Numbered from the stretch's first letter, positions 40,396 to 51,088 are shown. The stretch: 64,000 nucleotides of DNA from Rhynchopus euleeides (GCA_963210315.1 OY723295.1:1652501-1716500), one strand, 5' to 3'. A program made the numbers and translations. The notes: a model not told the origin generated them from the sequence alone.

Positions 40396-41391
40396 ATGCT
40401 GGAGAGCATAGGGGTGCTCTCCACGGCGCGGGTGGGAAGGAGACGGGCACAGGAGGACCCGCTGACCGCCAGAGAGGCACAGCGGATCGCCAAGCGCGCG
40501 GTGAAGACGCTGGGGGAGGCGTTGGCACCGTCGACGTGGAGGGGGCTCGAGGGGCCCCACCGGCGACTCCTCCAGTTCCGGCACGAGTGGGAGCAGACCA
40601 CGGGTGTGCTCTTGCCGTGGGACCTTTGCATCATTTACTGGGTGCAGAGGCTCATGTCCGAAGCGGACTCCCCACTCCGGCCCTCCTCCGCCCTACAGTA
40701 CGTATCGAGGGCGGTCGCCGCGATGAGCCGCATGGGGGTTGTGGTGGACTCCCAGCTGCTCCAAGACTTCAAGCGAGGTCTGAAGCGCTTGGGGGCCCTC
40801 CGACCGCAGCACCAAGCGAAGCCAGCAGCATCCGCCCAGGTGGCCGCAGTGGTGGGCCGGGAGGACGTCGACCGCGACACGAAGCTCGCGATTGTGCTGG
40901 GGTGGTGCGGGGCGGCGCGGGTGTCGGACGTGGTGCGCCTGAAGTGCGGGGACATCGCTTTCCAGAGCGAGTTTGTCGCCGTGAACTGGGCGGAGACGAA
41001 GAGCGACCCGTTCCGCCTGGGCGTCACGACGGGCCTGTTCCTCTCGGAGTGCTGGACGGAGGTGCTGCGGGAGGCGATCTCGGGGCGGGCGGCGGGCGCG
41101 CTGGTGGTCGACACGACCTACCGGCGCATCGTGGCGGCGCTGAAGAAGGAGGACCCGGAGCTGAGTGGTCATTCCCTCCGTCGGGGGGCTCTGGCGGAGC
41201 TCCTGCAAGAGGGGCTGTGCCTGGAGTCGCTTCGGCAGCTGTCCCGCCACAGCTCCCTGGACGCCCTGGCCAGGTACCTCCCGGCGGGGAAGCTGAAGCT
41301 GGCGAGGCAGACGGCCTCCACATCAATGGTGCTCGACCGGGGGCTATCCCGGGGGTCGCTCTTTGCCCTGCCTTCCCTGGGAAGCTCCTGA
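40396..41391 (+). CDS. Tyrosine recombinase of copy 1
   Basis: The ATG at 40396 gives 331 residues; the frame is open far upstream inside ORF1, so start by frameshifting is also possible. A helical core-binding half (ALAPSTWRGLEGPHRRLLQF ... YVSRAVAAMSRMG) is followed by the catalytic domain with the conserved Arg in CGAARVSDVVRLKCGD, the HxxR box in GHSLRRGAL, a further His in LSRHSSLDALARYL, and its Tyr as the likely nucleophile. It integrates the circular cDNA of DIRS-like elements. All expected catalytic residues are present, so this copy could supply recombinase. Confidence 0.85.
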   Translation: MLESIGVLSTARVGRRRAQEDPLTAREAQRIAKRAVKTLGEALAPSTWRGLEGPHRRLLQFRHEWEQTTGVLLPWDLCIIYWVQRLMSEADSPLRPSSALQYVSRAVAAMSRMGVVVDSQLLQDFKRGLKRLGALRPQHQAKPAASAQVAAVVGREDVDRDTKLAIVLGWCGAARVSDVVRLKCGDIAFQSEFVAVNWAETKSDPFRLGVTTGLFLSECWTEVLREAISGRAAGALVVDTTYRRIVAALKKEDPELSGHSLRRGALAELLQEGLCLESLRQLSRHSSLDALARYLPAGKLKLARQTASTSMVLDRGLSRGSLFALPSLGSS

Positions 41392-41393
41392 GG

Positions 41394-43189
41394 ACGGCGT
41401 GCGTGGCGTACGAGCCCCCAGGCACGCCTTCCCCGCCGGCGACCCCTCGGCCCAGGCCGCCTCCCACGCTACCGCCTCCACCTCCGCCTCCGCCTCCACC
41501 GCCGCCACGGCCGCCCCCTCCTCCTCCTCTTCCTCGGAGGGTCGGCGACGACTCCTACTCGCCGGACGTCAACGCGACGTACGCGAGGGAAGCGCGGGTG
41601 ACGGTGGAGGGGCGGCATCTTGGCCCGCCCTCGGCGCGGGGTGGCCCCACGGGGGAGCTGGCCCCCATATCGACGTCACGTCTGAACCTCGACGCCTTAG
41701 AGGCTTTGGATTCCGAGGGGATCCTGTCAGGGGTTATCGACGTGATTCGGGACCGGGGCGCTTTCCTGCGGGCCATGCGACCGGGCGTGGATCTGGGCGA
41801 CAGGCCTCTTTCGCGCGGGACCTCGAGGCACATGCTGCGGCACTGGGATAACCTCTCGGAGTGGGGGGTGCTGGGGTTGGCAGACGCGCCGAAGGTGGTC
41901 CTCCCGGCGTTCACCGTGGAGAAAAAGAGCGGGCTGCTGCGTTTGGTATGCGACGGGCGAAAGCTGAACCGGCTGATGCGGGACCCGCCACCGATGCTCC
42001 TCCCGTCGATCCACGAGGTGGTCCGGAGGTTCCTGGCGGCCGAATTCGTGGTGCAGGCTGACGGGAAGAGCTGGTTCTACCAGTTCCCCCTGGGGGACGG
42101 GGTCCGCGACTTCTTCGGGGTGAATCTGGCTGGGGAGCGGGGCCCGTTTCGGCGCACCTCGCTGCGGGTGATGTGCATGGGCTGGAGCTGGGCGCCGTGC
42201 ATCGCGCAGAGGGCCTCACGCGTGCTTCTCCCCCTGGAGGATGGGCTGTCTTGGGTGGACAACTGGTTTGTGGTTGGAGATAGCCGGGAGGATGCAGCCG
42301 AGAGATACGCCCGATTCCTCGGCAAGGCCGAGTCGGTGGGCGCCGAGCTCAACGAGGGTGCGGAGTTCGGCACACCGCAGTCGCGGTTCATCGCCTTGGG
42401 GTTGGAATTTGATCTGGAGTCGTCGCCTAAGCGCTTCAGGTCGGACCCCGATTGGGTGTCGAAATTCCTTGCCTCGGCGGCCGTGGCGGCGGTTCGCGAG
42501 AACAGGGCTACTTCCCGGGAGTTCTACAAGGTTTTCGGCGGTATGATTTGGTTTCTGTTCTCGACGCAGAGGCGTCTCTGCTACTTCCGCGCCTCCCTCG
42601 CCTTCCTCAGGAGATCCGCGGCCAAGCTGGTTGCGGAACCGGAGCAGTGGGACCGCCCTCTCGACATCCCCCCCTCTGTTCTCGCTGATCTTTCTCTGAT
42701 TTCGGCCGATCTGGGCCAGAATGTGTGGGTTGAGGCAGGGGCTTCGGGGCCCTCGGTCACGGCGTGGTCTGACGCTTCCGACACAGAATGGGCAGCCTTC
42801 TGGAGTTAGACCCCGAGCCGATTGTCCAGGGCTGTTTTGATGAACCCCTCGCCCACCATATATATGTCAAAGAGCTCTTCGCAGCGCTCCAGGCGACACG
42901 CCTCGCAGCCGCTACGCGGCCGGGCTGTGCGTTGGGGTTGCAGGTGGACAACACGGCAGCGGTGGCAGCTATCAACAAGGGCCACAGCAAGAATTACCTC
43001 GCGAATGACTTGTTGTGTGCCTTGTTTGACACCGCGGACGGTGCGGGCATCTCCGTTTCCGCTCAGTGGGTGCCTACGCATGCACAGAGAGCAGACGAGT
43101 TTACCCGAGGCACTGTGGCATCGCCGTGCCCTGTCCCCCTGGCGCCCCTCCCTGCGAGATACGCGGCGGTTGCAGCCATATCGCGTTAA
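41394..43189 (+). pseudogene. RT-RNase H of copy 1, frameshifted in RNase H
   Basis: The frame has no ATG near its start and lies -1 to the recombinase, which suggests frameshifted translation. A Pro-rich linker leads into RT (FVVQADGKSWFYQFPLGDGV; MGWSWAPCIAQRASRVLLP; LSWVDNWFVVGD at 42246-42281). The usual YxDD box is replaced by VDN. The RNase H domain begins with TAWSDASDTEW, but one C is missing from the run at about 42799 compared with copy 2. The frame therefore stops at 42809, and the rest (VKELFAALQATRLAA ... LQVDNTAAVAAINKG ... HAQRADEF) lies in another phase up to 43189. RT is intact, RNase H is not. Confidence 0.88.
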
Positions 43190-43257
43190 ACATTTCAAGT
43201 GTGGTGTACCCTTTCAATTCCTTGTCTTTCTTTCCGCTACGCGGTCCCTGTGGGTTG

Positions 43258-43338
43258 GGCTGCGTTCAACGAAAAAAGACACTTCTTTCCGGAGTTTAGC
43301 TAGCACGATTCAGTTGGGCGATTCATTTGTCTGGTTTT
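43258..43338 (+). repeat. B1 repeat of copy 1
   Basis: GGCTGCGTTCAACGAAAAAA through GGAGTTTAGCTAGCACG to TTTGTCTGGTTT. Repeated at 43461-43540, 58762-58841 and, with changes, 61485-61569. Confidence 0.9.
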
Positions 43339-43339
43339 T

Positions 43340-43479
43340 GCATACACGTTAAGTGTTCTAAGAAACCAGACATAACCAGAAGACCAACATCATGTTCGTG
43401 CTAGCACTTTTCCCTTTTGTCATCACACCCGTGCGCCAAAACAGGTTAGGCCTTATATTTGGCTGCGTTCAACGAAAAA
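43340..43479 (+). repeat. A2 repeat of copy 1
   Basis: Second copy of A1, directly after B1. It overlaps the first bases of B2. Confidence 0.9.
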
Positions 43480-43540
43480 AGACACTTCTTTCCGGAGTTT
43501 AGCTAGCACGATTCAGTTGGGCGATTCATTTGTCTGGTTT
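43461..43540 (+). repeat. B2 terminal repeat of copy 1
   Basis: Second copy of B1; its last bases TTTGTCTGGTTT mark the 3' end of the element. Confidence 0.9.
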
Positions 43541-45892
43541 CCCCACGGCAGGAAACTAGAAGTGTCTAACGCGAGTCAGGACACAAGCAAGGGTATGGAC
43601 GTGCTGTCGGCATTTGAATTGCCGGCACATCTGCCCGATATGGAAAACTCGAGAAGAGGTGTGGAGACGACACACGAAGCAAGGGAGGTGTCATTCCCCA
43701 CCCCCCCCCCCCCCCCTCTCTCTCTCTCTCTCTGCAGACATGGCCAGTCCGTTTTCCTTTCTCCGCTGATTCGTCAACGTCGCAGGCAGCAGCTGTTGTT
43801 GTCAAGCACGGCTGGGGCTTGGGTGTCTGGTCTATTCACAGAGGAGGAGAAGCGATTCGCGAGAGATATTGTATTTCGTTTATCGCACGCGTGCACCATT
43901 GCCAGCCATCCTGTTTTGGGGGGTGGCGTCAAAGGGGCAGAACGGTGGGTATCTGATGAAGTGTCTGAAAAAAAACGTCATTTTTTTCCACTTTTGTTTG
44001 TATGAACGAAAAAAATAGAGAAATCCTGAGAAACGAACATAGCAATACGGTGGGGCAGCATGCCCCCACCTGTTGAAGGCGCAGGCGCAGCGTAGATCTG
44101 CAACCGCTGAGGTCGTAAGGATAAAGAGCGACCTGATGAGTCGGCCGTAAGACGCGCAATCAGCAACCAGCAGAAGACTGTCAAAAGACATGCCTTTTGG
44201 ATACAGACCCCTTCCTCTCTCTCTCTCGAAAACGGCTCACCCTCCAACCGCAAATGCGCAAAAATCAGCCAGGGCAGGGCCGGATTTTTTGCTTTGGGGC
44301 AGATGCAGCGGTTCGTGGGTCGCGCGTCGCGAGTGCACTTCCCTCCCCTCACCTAGCACTGCGCAGGAAAAATATCATCCTTCATATTCCCGAACACACA
44401 CATTTTGATTCATGAGAGAATTGCCTTGAACGACTGACTTAAGAGTGTGGACTGTCCAGGCAGGGTTGCTTCGTGCGGCCTCATCCCCCACCCTCCCCCG
44501 GACCAACGTCACCTCCGGGTTCTCTGGCTGGACACCCTCCTTCTGACTCGAACATGGAACGGTGCTTTTTGGTTGGCAACCCCCCCGTTCCCTCCCCGGT
44601 GATTGACGTCGTACAAAACATGAATGAGATGACCAACCCTGCTCCTCCCCCCTACCCCACCCCCCCACCGGGGGGGCCAAGGTGGCTTTACTCCTTGGCA
44701 CGCCCCCCCCGTTCTGCAGCACCAGGAACCCTCCCCCAGTCTCTCTCTCTTCTCTTCCGCATCGGTTTCTCGGAAAAAGTGTCCCCCCCCCTTCCCCGCC
44801 CTCCTCACGCAAGTCCTTCCGGAATTCTTCGGCATTTCTCCTGGCATATATATTTTTTTATCGGGGAAAACCTTTTGGCTTTTCCCAGAACAGACCCACA
44901 CGCCCATCCCTGCCGTGTGAAGAACAAGCCTGTTCCCTCTCAGGGCCTCTGCAGGTGGATCCTTGTTTTTTTTGTCTATTTTTTGTACTCCCACCCTTGT
45001 GCTCCGTGACACACGCGATTGTGCCGTGGGTATTGTGTGTATTTGTTCAGGGGATGGTGGGGTTGAGTGGGGGGGGATATGTTTGTGTGGCTGCGCCGCG
45101 TCACTCTTGCTTGCATCAACCCAGGGCTCCTGGCCTCATATGCTTCAGAGAGAGACTGCTGGCATTGAATGTGGTTCGCCCATGTTCTCCCCACAGCGAA
45201 GCGGTGCGGGGTGGCACTCCCCATTTATTATCTGGTGGGGCGGGCGGATTGCTCCAGCCGCCCACAAGCAGCGAGAAAGAGAGGGTGCATACGTACCCCC
45301 CCACCTCCTCGTTACGTCTCTATCTATCTAGAGGCACGTGGGCCCTCCTGTTGCGCGAACCCCGCCAAAAAAGCCGCAGGGCTGAGACACCCGAGGGTTT
45401 GGATATTTTTGTTCTCTCTTCTGCACGCCCCCCCCGAGCATGCAAGGAGTCGGCCTCAATTTTTTTGTTTCTTTTTTTGTTCGCCGCGCAGCCGGGATGG
45501 GTAGCTAATCTATTTCGTGTGGCGCTGGCTTGCAAAAACCGGTGTATTTTTTTTGTTCATCTTTTTTGTCACAGCGAAAGAGTCACCGAAAGAGTCAGTG
45601 GGAGCGTACCCGCGCGCAGTGCGTTTGAGAGAGCAACACAAAACCACGTAATCACAGCAACGCCCTTCACAGGAGCCACAACACACTGCCGCTCGTGCGC
45701 ACAAACAAAACCCGGACTCTTTTTGCCATATTTGGCCGCTAAAAGTTGTCAACTTGTCAAAAAAAATACAATGAAGTCCCTTTCTCTCTGCCGGAGTTCC
45801 CAAACTCACGGGAAAACAACACCCCCCACTACCCTTATTCACACTGTGCGGGATCTCTCTTTTTCTTTTTTTGTGAACACTTCACCCCCCCC
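43541..45892. other. Gene-free stretch
   Basis: No gene is supported. CT/C tracts occur at 43698-43735 and 44640-44800, T-runs at 44960, 45470 and 45548. A good acceptor (CTCTCTCTGCAG at 43725-43736) is followed by an ATG, but its frame stops after nine codons. Poly-C at 45886-45895 abuts the hAT-type element. Confidence 0.5.
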
Positions 45893-46529
45893 CCCTAGGC
45901 CAGTGATGTTAGGATACGGTGGATACGTATCCGTATCCGTATCCGTATTCAAATTTTCCAGAAATGGATAGGATACGGTCAGGATACGGTCCATATACTT
46001 GGTGGGGGAGTACTTTGGGTACAGACGGGCACACCACACGAAGGCCATCGCCAAGGCTGTCGCCAGGCGGTGCTGAAGACGGTGACGGATCTGGAACCAA
46101 TGATGCACCAAGAATGCTCGTGGTGGACGTGGCGGTCAGGGGACGGTCAAGGAGACCAATGGGCGGAAGACGGTCATGTGGAGGTTCTGCAGCAGATTGA
46201 GTGCATGTTGGCCTCTGACATGAACCTGCTGCATCCCCTTCTGGGAGGGCCTGGGATCATCCGTGGCTGTGCCCCCAAGGGGGATGAGGAGGAGGGTGCA
46301 CACCACACCCTGAAGGGGGCATAGCAGAGCAACGTGCCCGCTCCACAACGGGCACGTTACCCAATGACGAGGGCAGCTGCCCACACCCCTAGCACCAGCT
46401 TACCTGGGCTGGGCCCACTTTGGTAGGCAGAGCGTATCCCGTATCCGGATACGTATCCGTATCCGTATCCGTATCCCGATTTTGAAAAACCACCGTATCC
46501 GACCGTATTTCTACATCACTGCCCTAGGG
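45893..46529. repeat. Target-site duplications of the hAT-type MITE
   Basis: CCCTAGGC at 45893-45900 and CCCTAGGG at 46522-46529 flank the element with one mismatch in 8 bp, the duplication length used by hAT transposons. Confidence 0.65.
45901..46521. mobile_element. hAT-type nonautonomous transposon (MITE), 621 bp
   Basis: Both ends read CAGTGATGT inward, the typical hAT tip, and an 8-bp near-identical duplication flanks them. Each subterminal region holds iterated GTATCC hexamers (left 45922-45990; right 46432-46510, inverted), the kind of motif hAT transposases bind. The interior contains broken ordinary-looking frames (e.g. 46070-46324, TVTDLEPMMHQECSWW ... EVLQQIECMLASDM) that could derive from a deleted transposase, but no catalytic residues can be placed. 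The element sits exactly at the left terminus of the larger TA-flanked element. Confidence 0.8.
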
Positions 46530-46733
46530 CGGGTCGAAAGCCTGTCCCAAAGTGGTGCTTTTCGACATAGCAGCCGCGGCCCTCTATTTGACCTTCTGAC
46601 CCCCCAGAACCCACCATACCCCGGTTTTTGGGCCCAATGAGTCCGATTTTCGGGTTCCCGAGCCCCGGAAAGTCGAATTTTGATGATGTCAAAATTTTGT
46701 CCCCTATACTGCACCTCAGGGTCACGCACAGGT
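46527..46733 (+). repeat. Left TIR of the 4.56-kb element
   Basis: From GGGCGGGTCGAAAGCC to CTGCACCTCAGGGTCACG. Nearly identical, inverted, to 50880-51086, apart from a ~10-base insertion near the right tip. Confidence 0.85.
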
Positions 46734-46979
46734 TTACCAGTACACTGTCAGTCCATGTGCACGCCCACTTCCTCGACCTCCTCCACCCCTTCCTCCCCTG
46801 CATCATTAAGAACCTCCATAGGTGCCAATACCGCATCTTTTGACCCTCTTCTCACTCCAGCGTCGCACCAAAATACCGAACGCGGGCAGCCACTATCTCC
46901 TTCCCGTTTCTGCTTCTGTATACACTGCCAGATCGTGCAAAGATGCATACTGATGCATAGCGGGAACTGTCATCAACTT

Positions 46980-47345
46980 TCACAGTGTGCGGAACTTGGC
47001 TGCAAGGGACAGGCGGCACAACTGGCCACTACTCCGACACTGAGATGTTGGTCTGGCCAACGAACTCTTTGTAAGTTGAAAGGTCTCCTCCGTCGGGAGG
47101 GGGGTTTGCGAACCAACCCTCACGACTTGCTCATGGCTTGCTGAGCAAGGCGTGCAGGAGCAATGACTCTGATTATTCAGGACGTGCATTTGAAGCGCGC
47201 ACTTCTTCTGTGTCATCGTTGTTGCGGGAGTTGCACTGTGTGCTTCCTCGACCCCCTTCTTCGTCTCATCGTATGGAGGACGCTTGACTGTCCCAAGCAT
47301 ATCCTTTGCAGCTTCTTTAAACCCTGTGCCTGGAATTTTGTCCAA
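46980..47345 (-). CDS. Possible ORF of the 4.56-kb element, unknown protein
   Basis: The 121-codon minus-strand frame starts MDKIPGTGFKEAAKDMLGTV and reads as ordinary protein (balanced composition, KKGVEEAHSATPATTMTQKK), unlike the low-complexity frames elsewhere. A further ordinary frame (46748-46948, RRGSKDAVLAPMEVLNDAGE) follows in another phase; GTATGC between them could be a donor. The family is not recognised. It may be an exon of the element's own protein or a captured fragment. Confidence 0.3.
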   Translation of the reverse strand: MDKIPGTGFKEAAKDMLGTVKRPPYDETKKGVEEAHSATPATTMTQKKCALQMHVLNNQSHCSCTPCSASHEQVVRVGSQTPLPTEETFQLTKSSLARPTSQCRSSGQLCRLSLAAKFRTL

Positions 47346-47759
47346 AAAATATCACGTTTTCGCACAAGGCATAAAATGGTCAAAAAACCCGAAAATCGGG
47401 TTTGTAGGGTATAGGCCCCCTGTCTGAAAATGCAAAATATGGCCCCGCAGGTGCCCCCAGAGTGATTTAAAATTGGAAAATCGACATTTTCCACCTACGG
47501 GAAATCCCCCAAAGTAGGGGGTCCCCAGTCACGAACCCCAAAAAAATGTCCCGCGCGCCTCTAAGGCACTCTGGATTTTTATCATGTCATCCAGATGTCA
47601 CATCTGGGTCCAGGAACACCGGTTTTTGGCCTCAGGAAGTCGAAAAATATGTTGGTGCCCCTGAAAACGAAATCGCAACTACGTAAGAACTACGTAAATC
47701 GGGGGTGGACCTTCTTTTTTTTTTGAAAATGGGATTTCCCCTTCACAGGTTAGTGGTGA

Positions 47760-48190
47760 AATTTTTCGGGAAAAAATGAGTTCCACCACACCCCCAACCC
47801 CAGCGTGCCCAAATAAGTCCAAAGAAACCGGTTTTGGTCAGATTGCTGACTCGGAACCCACCTGCACCCCCGACGGGGTGGGTGGCGTTTTTCGGGGTTT
47901 TTGGGGGTTTGGCCTGAATGGCTTTCAAGCAGAAATACGGTGGAAGAGCTTCATGTGCGAAGAGTAATATTTTTTGGGAAAATATGACATCCGTCGCACC
48001 CCCAACCCCAGCGAGCCCCGATAAATCAAAAGGAGCCGGTTACGGTCAGATTGTCGCCGCTGGGGCCACCTGCACACCCTGCAGGGTAGGTGAGATTTTG
48101 TAGGTTTTTTGGGGTGTTCGGGTTTTTTGTGGCTTTTCCTTTTTGCAAGTTTGGCGGACCCAACTCAGGAAACTTTTCACCGTGCGGGTC
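47760..48190. repeat. Two-copy tandem repeat of ~210 bp
   Basis: CACCCCCAACCCCAGCG, then CCGGTT-x3-GTCAGATTG, then CCACCTGCACCCC and a GGTTTTTTGGGG-type end occur in the same order at 47776-47985 and 47985-48190. Confidence 0.55.
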
Positions 48191-49170
48191 CGCACGATCC
48201 GCACAGATCCCAAATATCCCAAAGAACGGGATTTTGGAAAATCCGAGGGGGGAACCTATCCGTGAGGGGGGTCCCGCTGGGTGGGTCGGTGGGGTGGTGT
48301 GGGCGTGCTGGCTGCCTCCCAGCACCTTCACCCACGACCAGTCCCTGAACCAGACCCACGTTTCATGGGTGAAACTTGGCTCGTACACCACCAAAATGAC
48401 CCCACCGTGATCCGCAAAAATTCCAAACGTTCAAATGAAAGGGGTTTTGGAACACCCGAGGAGGGGGTCCCGCTGGGTGGAGGTGGGTGTGGGCTGACTG
48501 CCTCCCAGCCACCTTCACCCACGACCAGCCCCTGAACCAGACCCGTGTTTCATGGGTGATACTTGGCCCGCACACCACCAAAGTGACCCCACTGTGATCT
48601 GAACAAATTCCAAACGTTCAAAAGAACGGGGGTTTGGAACACCCGTGGAGGGGGTCCCGATGGATGGGTGGGTGGGGGTGTGGCTGCCTCCCAGTCACAT
48701 TCTCTTAGGACCAGCCCCTGAACCAGAGTCACGTTCCATGGACGATGTTTGGCTCCTAGACCCACAAAATGACCCCACTACGATCCGCAAAAGTTCCACA
48801 CGTTCAACAGAACGGGGTTTTGGAATACCCGTGGAGTCCCGCTGGGAGGGTGGGGTGTGGGTGTGCTGTGGGCTGGCTGCCACCCAGTCACCTTCTCCCG
48901 TGACCAGTCCCTGAACCAGACCCAGGTTTGATAGGAGAAGTTTGGCACCTCGACCACTAAAATGGCCCCACTACGAGCTGCACAAATTCCAAACGTTCAA
49001 CAGAGCTGGGTTTAGGAGCACCCGAAGAGGGGGTCCCACTGGGTGGGACCCCCGCTGGGTTTTGACTCCCGCTGGGTGGGACCAGCCCCTGAGCCAGACC
49101 CACATTTCGAGATGAAACCGGTTGACACCTCGACCTCCAAAATGCCCCCACTACGAGGCCGCACAGATCC
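48190..49170. repeat. About five imperfect tandem repeats of ~190 bp
   Basis: Units share ATTCCAAACGTTCAA, a GGGGTTTTGGAACACCCG-like segment, GGGGGTCCCGCTGGGTGG, a CTGCCTCCCAGCCACCTTC-like segment and CCAGCCCCTGAACCAGACCC. Unit anchors fall near 48205, 48410, 48598, 48783 and 48973. Divergence is moderate, so the array is not recent. Confidence 0.7.
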
Positions 49171-49489
49171 GGTGACTCGGAGGCACACTGCTGCGACGCT
49201 GTTGTGGCAAGAGCCCGTAGAAGCAAAGGAGAACCTGCTGCGCTCGCCCCACAAAGCAGCCACAGGACGACAGGGCCGGGCCCCCCCCCTCTACAAAGGG
49301 TGGTTCCATCCTTGTGGCCTCTGTGGACAGAAAATGCGACAACGGGGGTGGGGCAGTGGGGCGCGGGGTGCAGTTGGGCCGCGTCAGCAGTGCGCAGGTC
49401 GTGCTGGGGCTTGGAAATGGGGAACCCGGGAAAGGGAAAATAGGTGAAAAAAAAAAGAGGGTCCTCCCCACTAAAGAACTACGTAAGAA

Positions 49490-50750
49490 CTACGTAAAAA
49501 CTACGTAAATTGGCCCTTTCAGGGGCACCATATGTGTGGAAATTTTTATTCCTGACCAGGATCCCCTAAAAGCCCGATTTCCCCTGTTTACACATGGGGG
49601 ATTTCGTGCAACGCCCGCTCGTGTGCTGAGTGTGTTATCCGCGACGTGGATGCGGTCGCCCTCTTCCTCCCAGAAGCCACTGATCTTCCTCATCCAACTT
49701 CACCTCTGGATGTACGCGGCACGTGCTTGGGTTGTCCTGTCGCAGTGCAGCAGAAGTCCCCTGTGCACTGCTGCCCAAGCCATTTCGGCTGCACGGAATA
49801 CGCCACGCAGAGTAACGTGGTATCGCGTGACCAGCTCGTGAGGCTTGTGCCCCGAATCGAATCGATAGGCTGCGAGCTGCATTGCCTCGGTCAGTTGATG
49901 TCCTTGTGTGTGCATTTTTGTGCACAACAGTCCCTTGGGTATCTGCAGCGCAGGTGCCTGCACTGGACCAGAGGACTTCTGATTTGCCTCTGGCGCTTGT
50001 GATCGGAACGGATGCGGCGACATGCCACGGTGCCCATGGATAGCCATGCCGGCACGAAAGTACGTTCACGACGGTTGATTACCATTGCTGCACTCTGTCA
50101 GAACCCGAAGGGTCGCAGCTCACCTGAACGCCCACCAGGCCCCCCAACGGGGGGTGAAACCAAAGGGTCCCCCCTGGGGTTTTTTAACCCAAAATTTTCG
50201 AATTCGACATGTCCCCGGGATTTCCACTATGTCGCAGATTTCGACCATTGGGTCAAGAAAACCTAAAAATCTAGGGGGGAGGTGCTGAAGGATTGCACTG
50301 AAAATTTTATCTAACTCGGTCAAAATTCCAGGCACAGGGTTTTAACCAGCTCTGCGCACTCGTCGTTCCATAAGGCGCGTGCTGCACTGCAGCATAAATA
50401 CCCGGACACTGTTCTGAGACCAGGGTCACAGGACCCTGGTCTTGAGCGCCCGGAAGTGACCCTTGATGACTAGATAGGGCACACCTCTGTGCTGCAGCTG
50501 CGTACTCGCTGCGCTATTCACCTCGTTGACTGTCTGCATCCACAGGAGAAATGTTTCTCAGATAACAGCAGCAGTGGCAAGGTGTACCTGCCTTGTAAAA
50601 GAGAATCACCATTAGTGCATCACTGTCGGGTATGACGGCGTCCTCCCTGTTCCTGGCAGCTCCGAGTTCTGCCTTCCAGTGCAGCAGGCCGCCCAACGAC
50701 TGTGTCAGATGGCAGTATTCGCTGCCATCTTCTCTCACTGCCCAAAGCAT
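49490..50750 (-). pseudogene. Broken minus-strand coding region in the 4.56-kb element
   Basis: Three ordinary-looking minus-strand frames follow each other: 50750-50514 (MLWAVREDGSEYCHLTQSLG, then HWKAELGAARNREDAVIPDS), 50047-49700 (PKGLLCTKMHTQGHQLTEAM, then HKPHELVTRYHVTLRGVFRA), and 49693-49490 (GDRIHVADNTLSTRAGVARN). They are in different phases, with stops between them and no convincing introns, so they look like the remains of one or more exons of the element's own gene. Homology is not recognised. Confidence 0.35.
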
Positions 50751-50879
50751 TGAGATACGACGTTATTTGTCGCGCGGATGAGCGGGTGCATCAGAAAATC
50801 ACAGCCGCAGCATGGCGTGCGCTCGGACGTCCCAGGATGATAATGATTTTCTATCTGCCCGTGGCAGGCGTACGTGCCA

Positions 50880-51086
50880 TGACCCTGAGGTGCAGTATAG
50901 GGGACAAAATTTTGACATCATCAAAATTCGACTTTCCGGGGCTCGGGAACCCGAAAATCGGACTCATTGGGCCCAAAAACCGGGGTATGGTGGGTTCTGG
51001 GGGGTCAGAAGGTCAAATAGAGGGCCGCGGCTGCTATGTCGAAAAGCACCACTTTGGGACAAAAAAACGGGGCTTTCGACCCCCCC
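50880..51086 (-). repeat. Right TIR of the 4.56-kb element
   Basis: Inverted copy of the left arm, ending GGGGCTTTCGACCCCCC at the TA and followed by poly-C. Confidence 0.85.
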
Positions 51087-51088
51087 TA

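Larger units (their letters stand above)
38825..43540 (+). mobile_element. Tyrosine-recombinase retrotransposon (DIRS/Ngaro/PAT-like), copy 1
   Basis: The 4,716-bp element shows the split direct repeat layout A1 (38825-38964) - ORFs - B1 (43258-43338) - A2 (43340-43479) - B2 (43461-43540). A2 and B2 share GGCTGCGTTCAACGAAAAA, as do A1 and B1. Inside are, in order, a Gag-like coiled-coil ORF, a tyrosine recombinase and RT-RNase H, each in the -1 frame relative to the one before. No target-site duplication is seen, as expected for integration by a tyrosine recombinase. It is complete in structure, but a one-base loss near 42799 breaks the RNase H frame. Confidence 0.92.
46527..51086. mobile_element. 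4.56-kb TA-flanked TIR transposon, decayed
   Basis: The arms 46527-46733 and 50880-51086 are inverted copies of about 205 bp with tips GGGCGGGTCGAAAGCC and GGGGGGTCGAAAGCC. TA dinucleotides flank both (46525-46526; 51087-51088), as after Tc1/mariner-type insertion, and both outer flanks are poly-C. A second, inner inverted pair (AAACCCTGTGCCTGGAATTTTG near 47320; its complement near 50322) suggests either longer imperfect arms or a nested element. The interior carries tandem ~190-bp repeats and ordinary-looking but broken minus-strand frames. No DDE/D core can be recognised, so the superfamily is inferred only from the TA flanks. Confidence 0.75.

Noticed and set aside
40536..41393. 5' part of the 757-codon RT frame overlapping the recombinase
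   Set aside because: This stretch is the off-frame shadow of the recombinase; RT-related sequence begins only after the recombinase stop.
43591..43606. Second occurrence of GGTATGGACGTGCT, as after the SL-like exon
   Set aside because: A 14-nt match is expected by chance in a window of this size, and the preceding bases do not resemble an SL exon.
43725..43770. Acceptor CTCTCTGCAG followed by ATG, suggesting a new gene
   Set aside because: The frame stops after nine codons and no further exon is visible.
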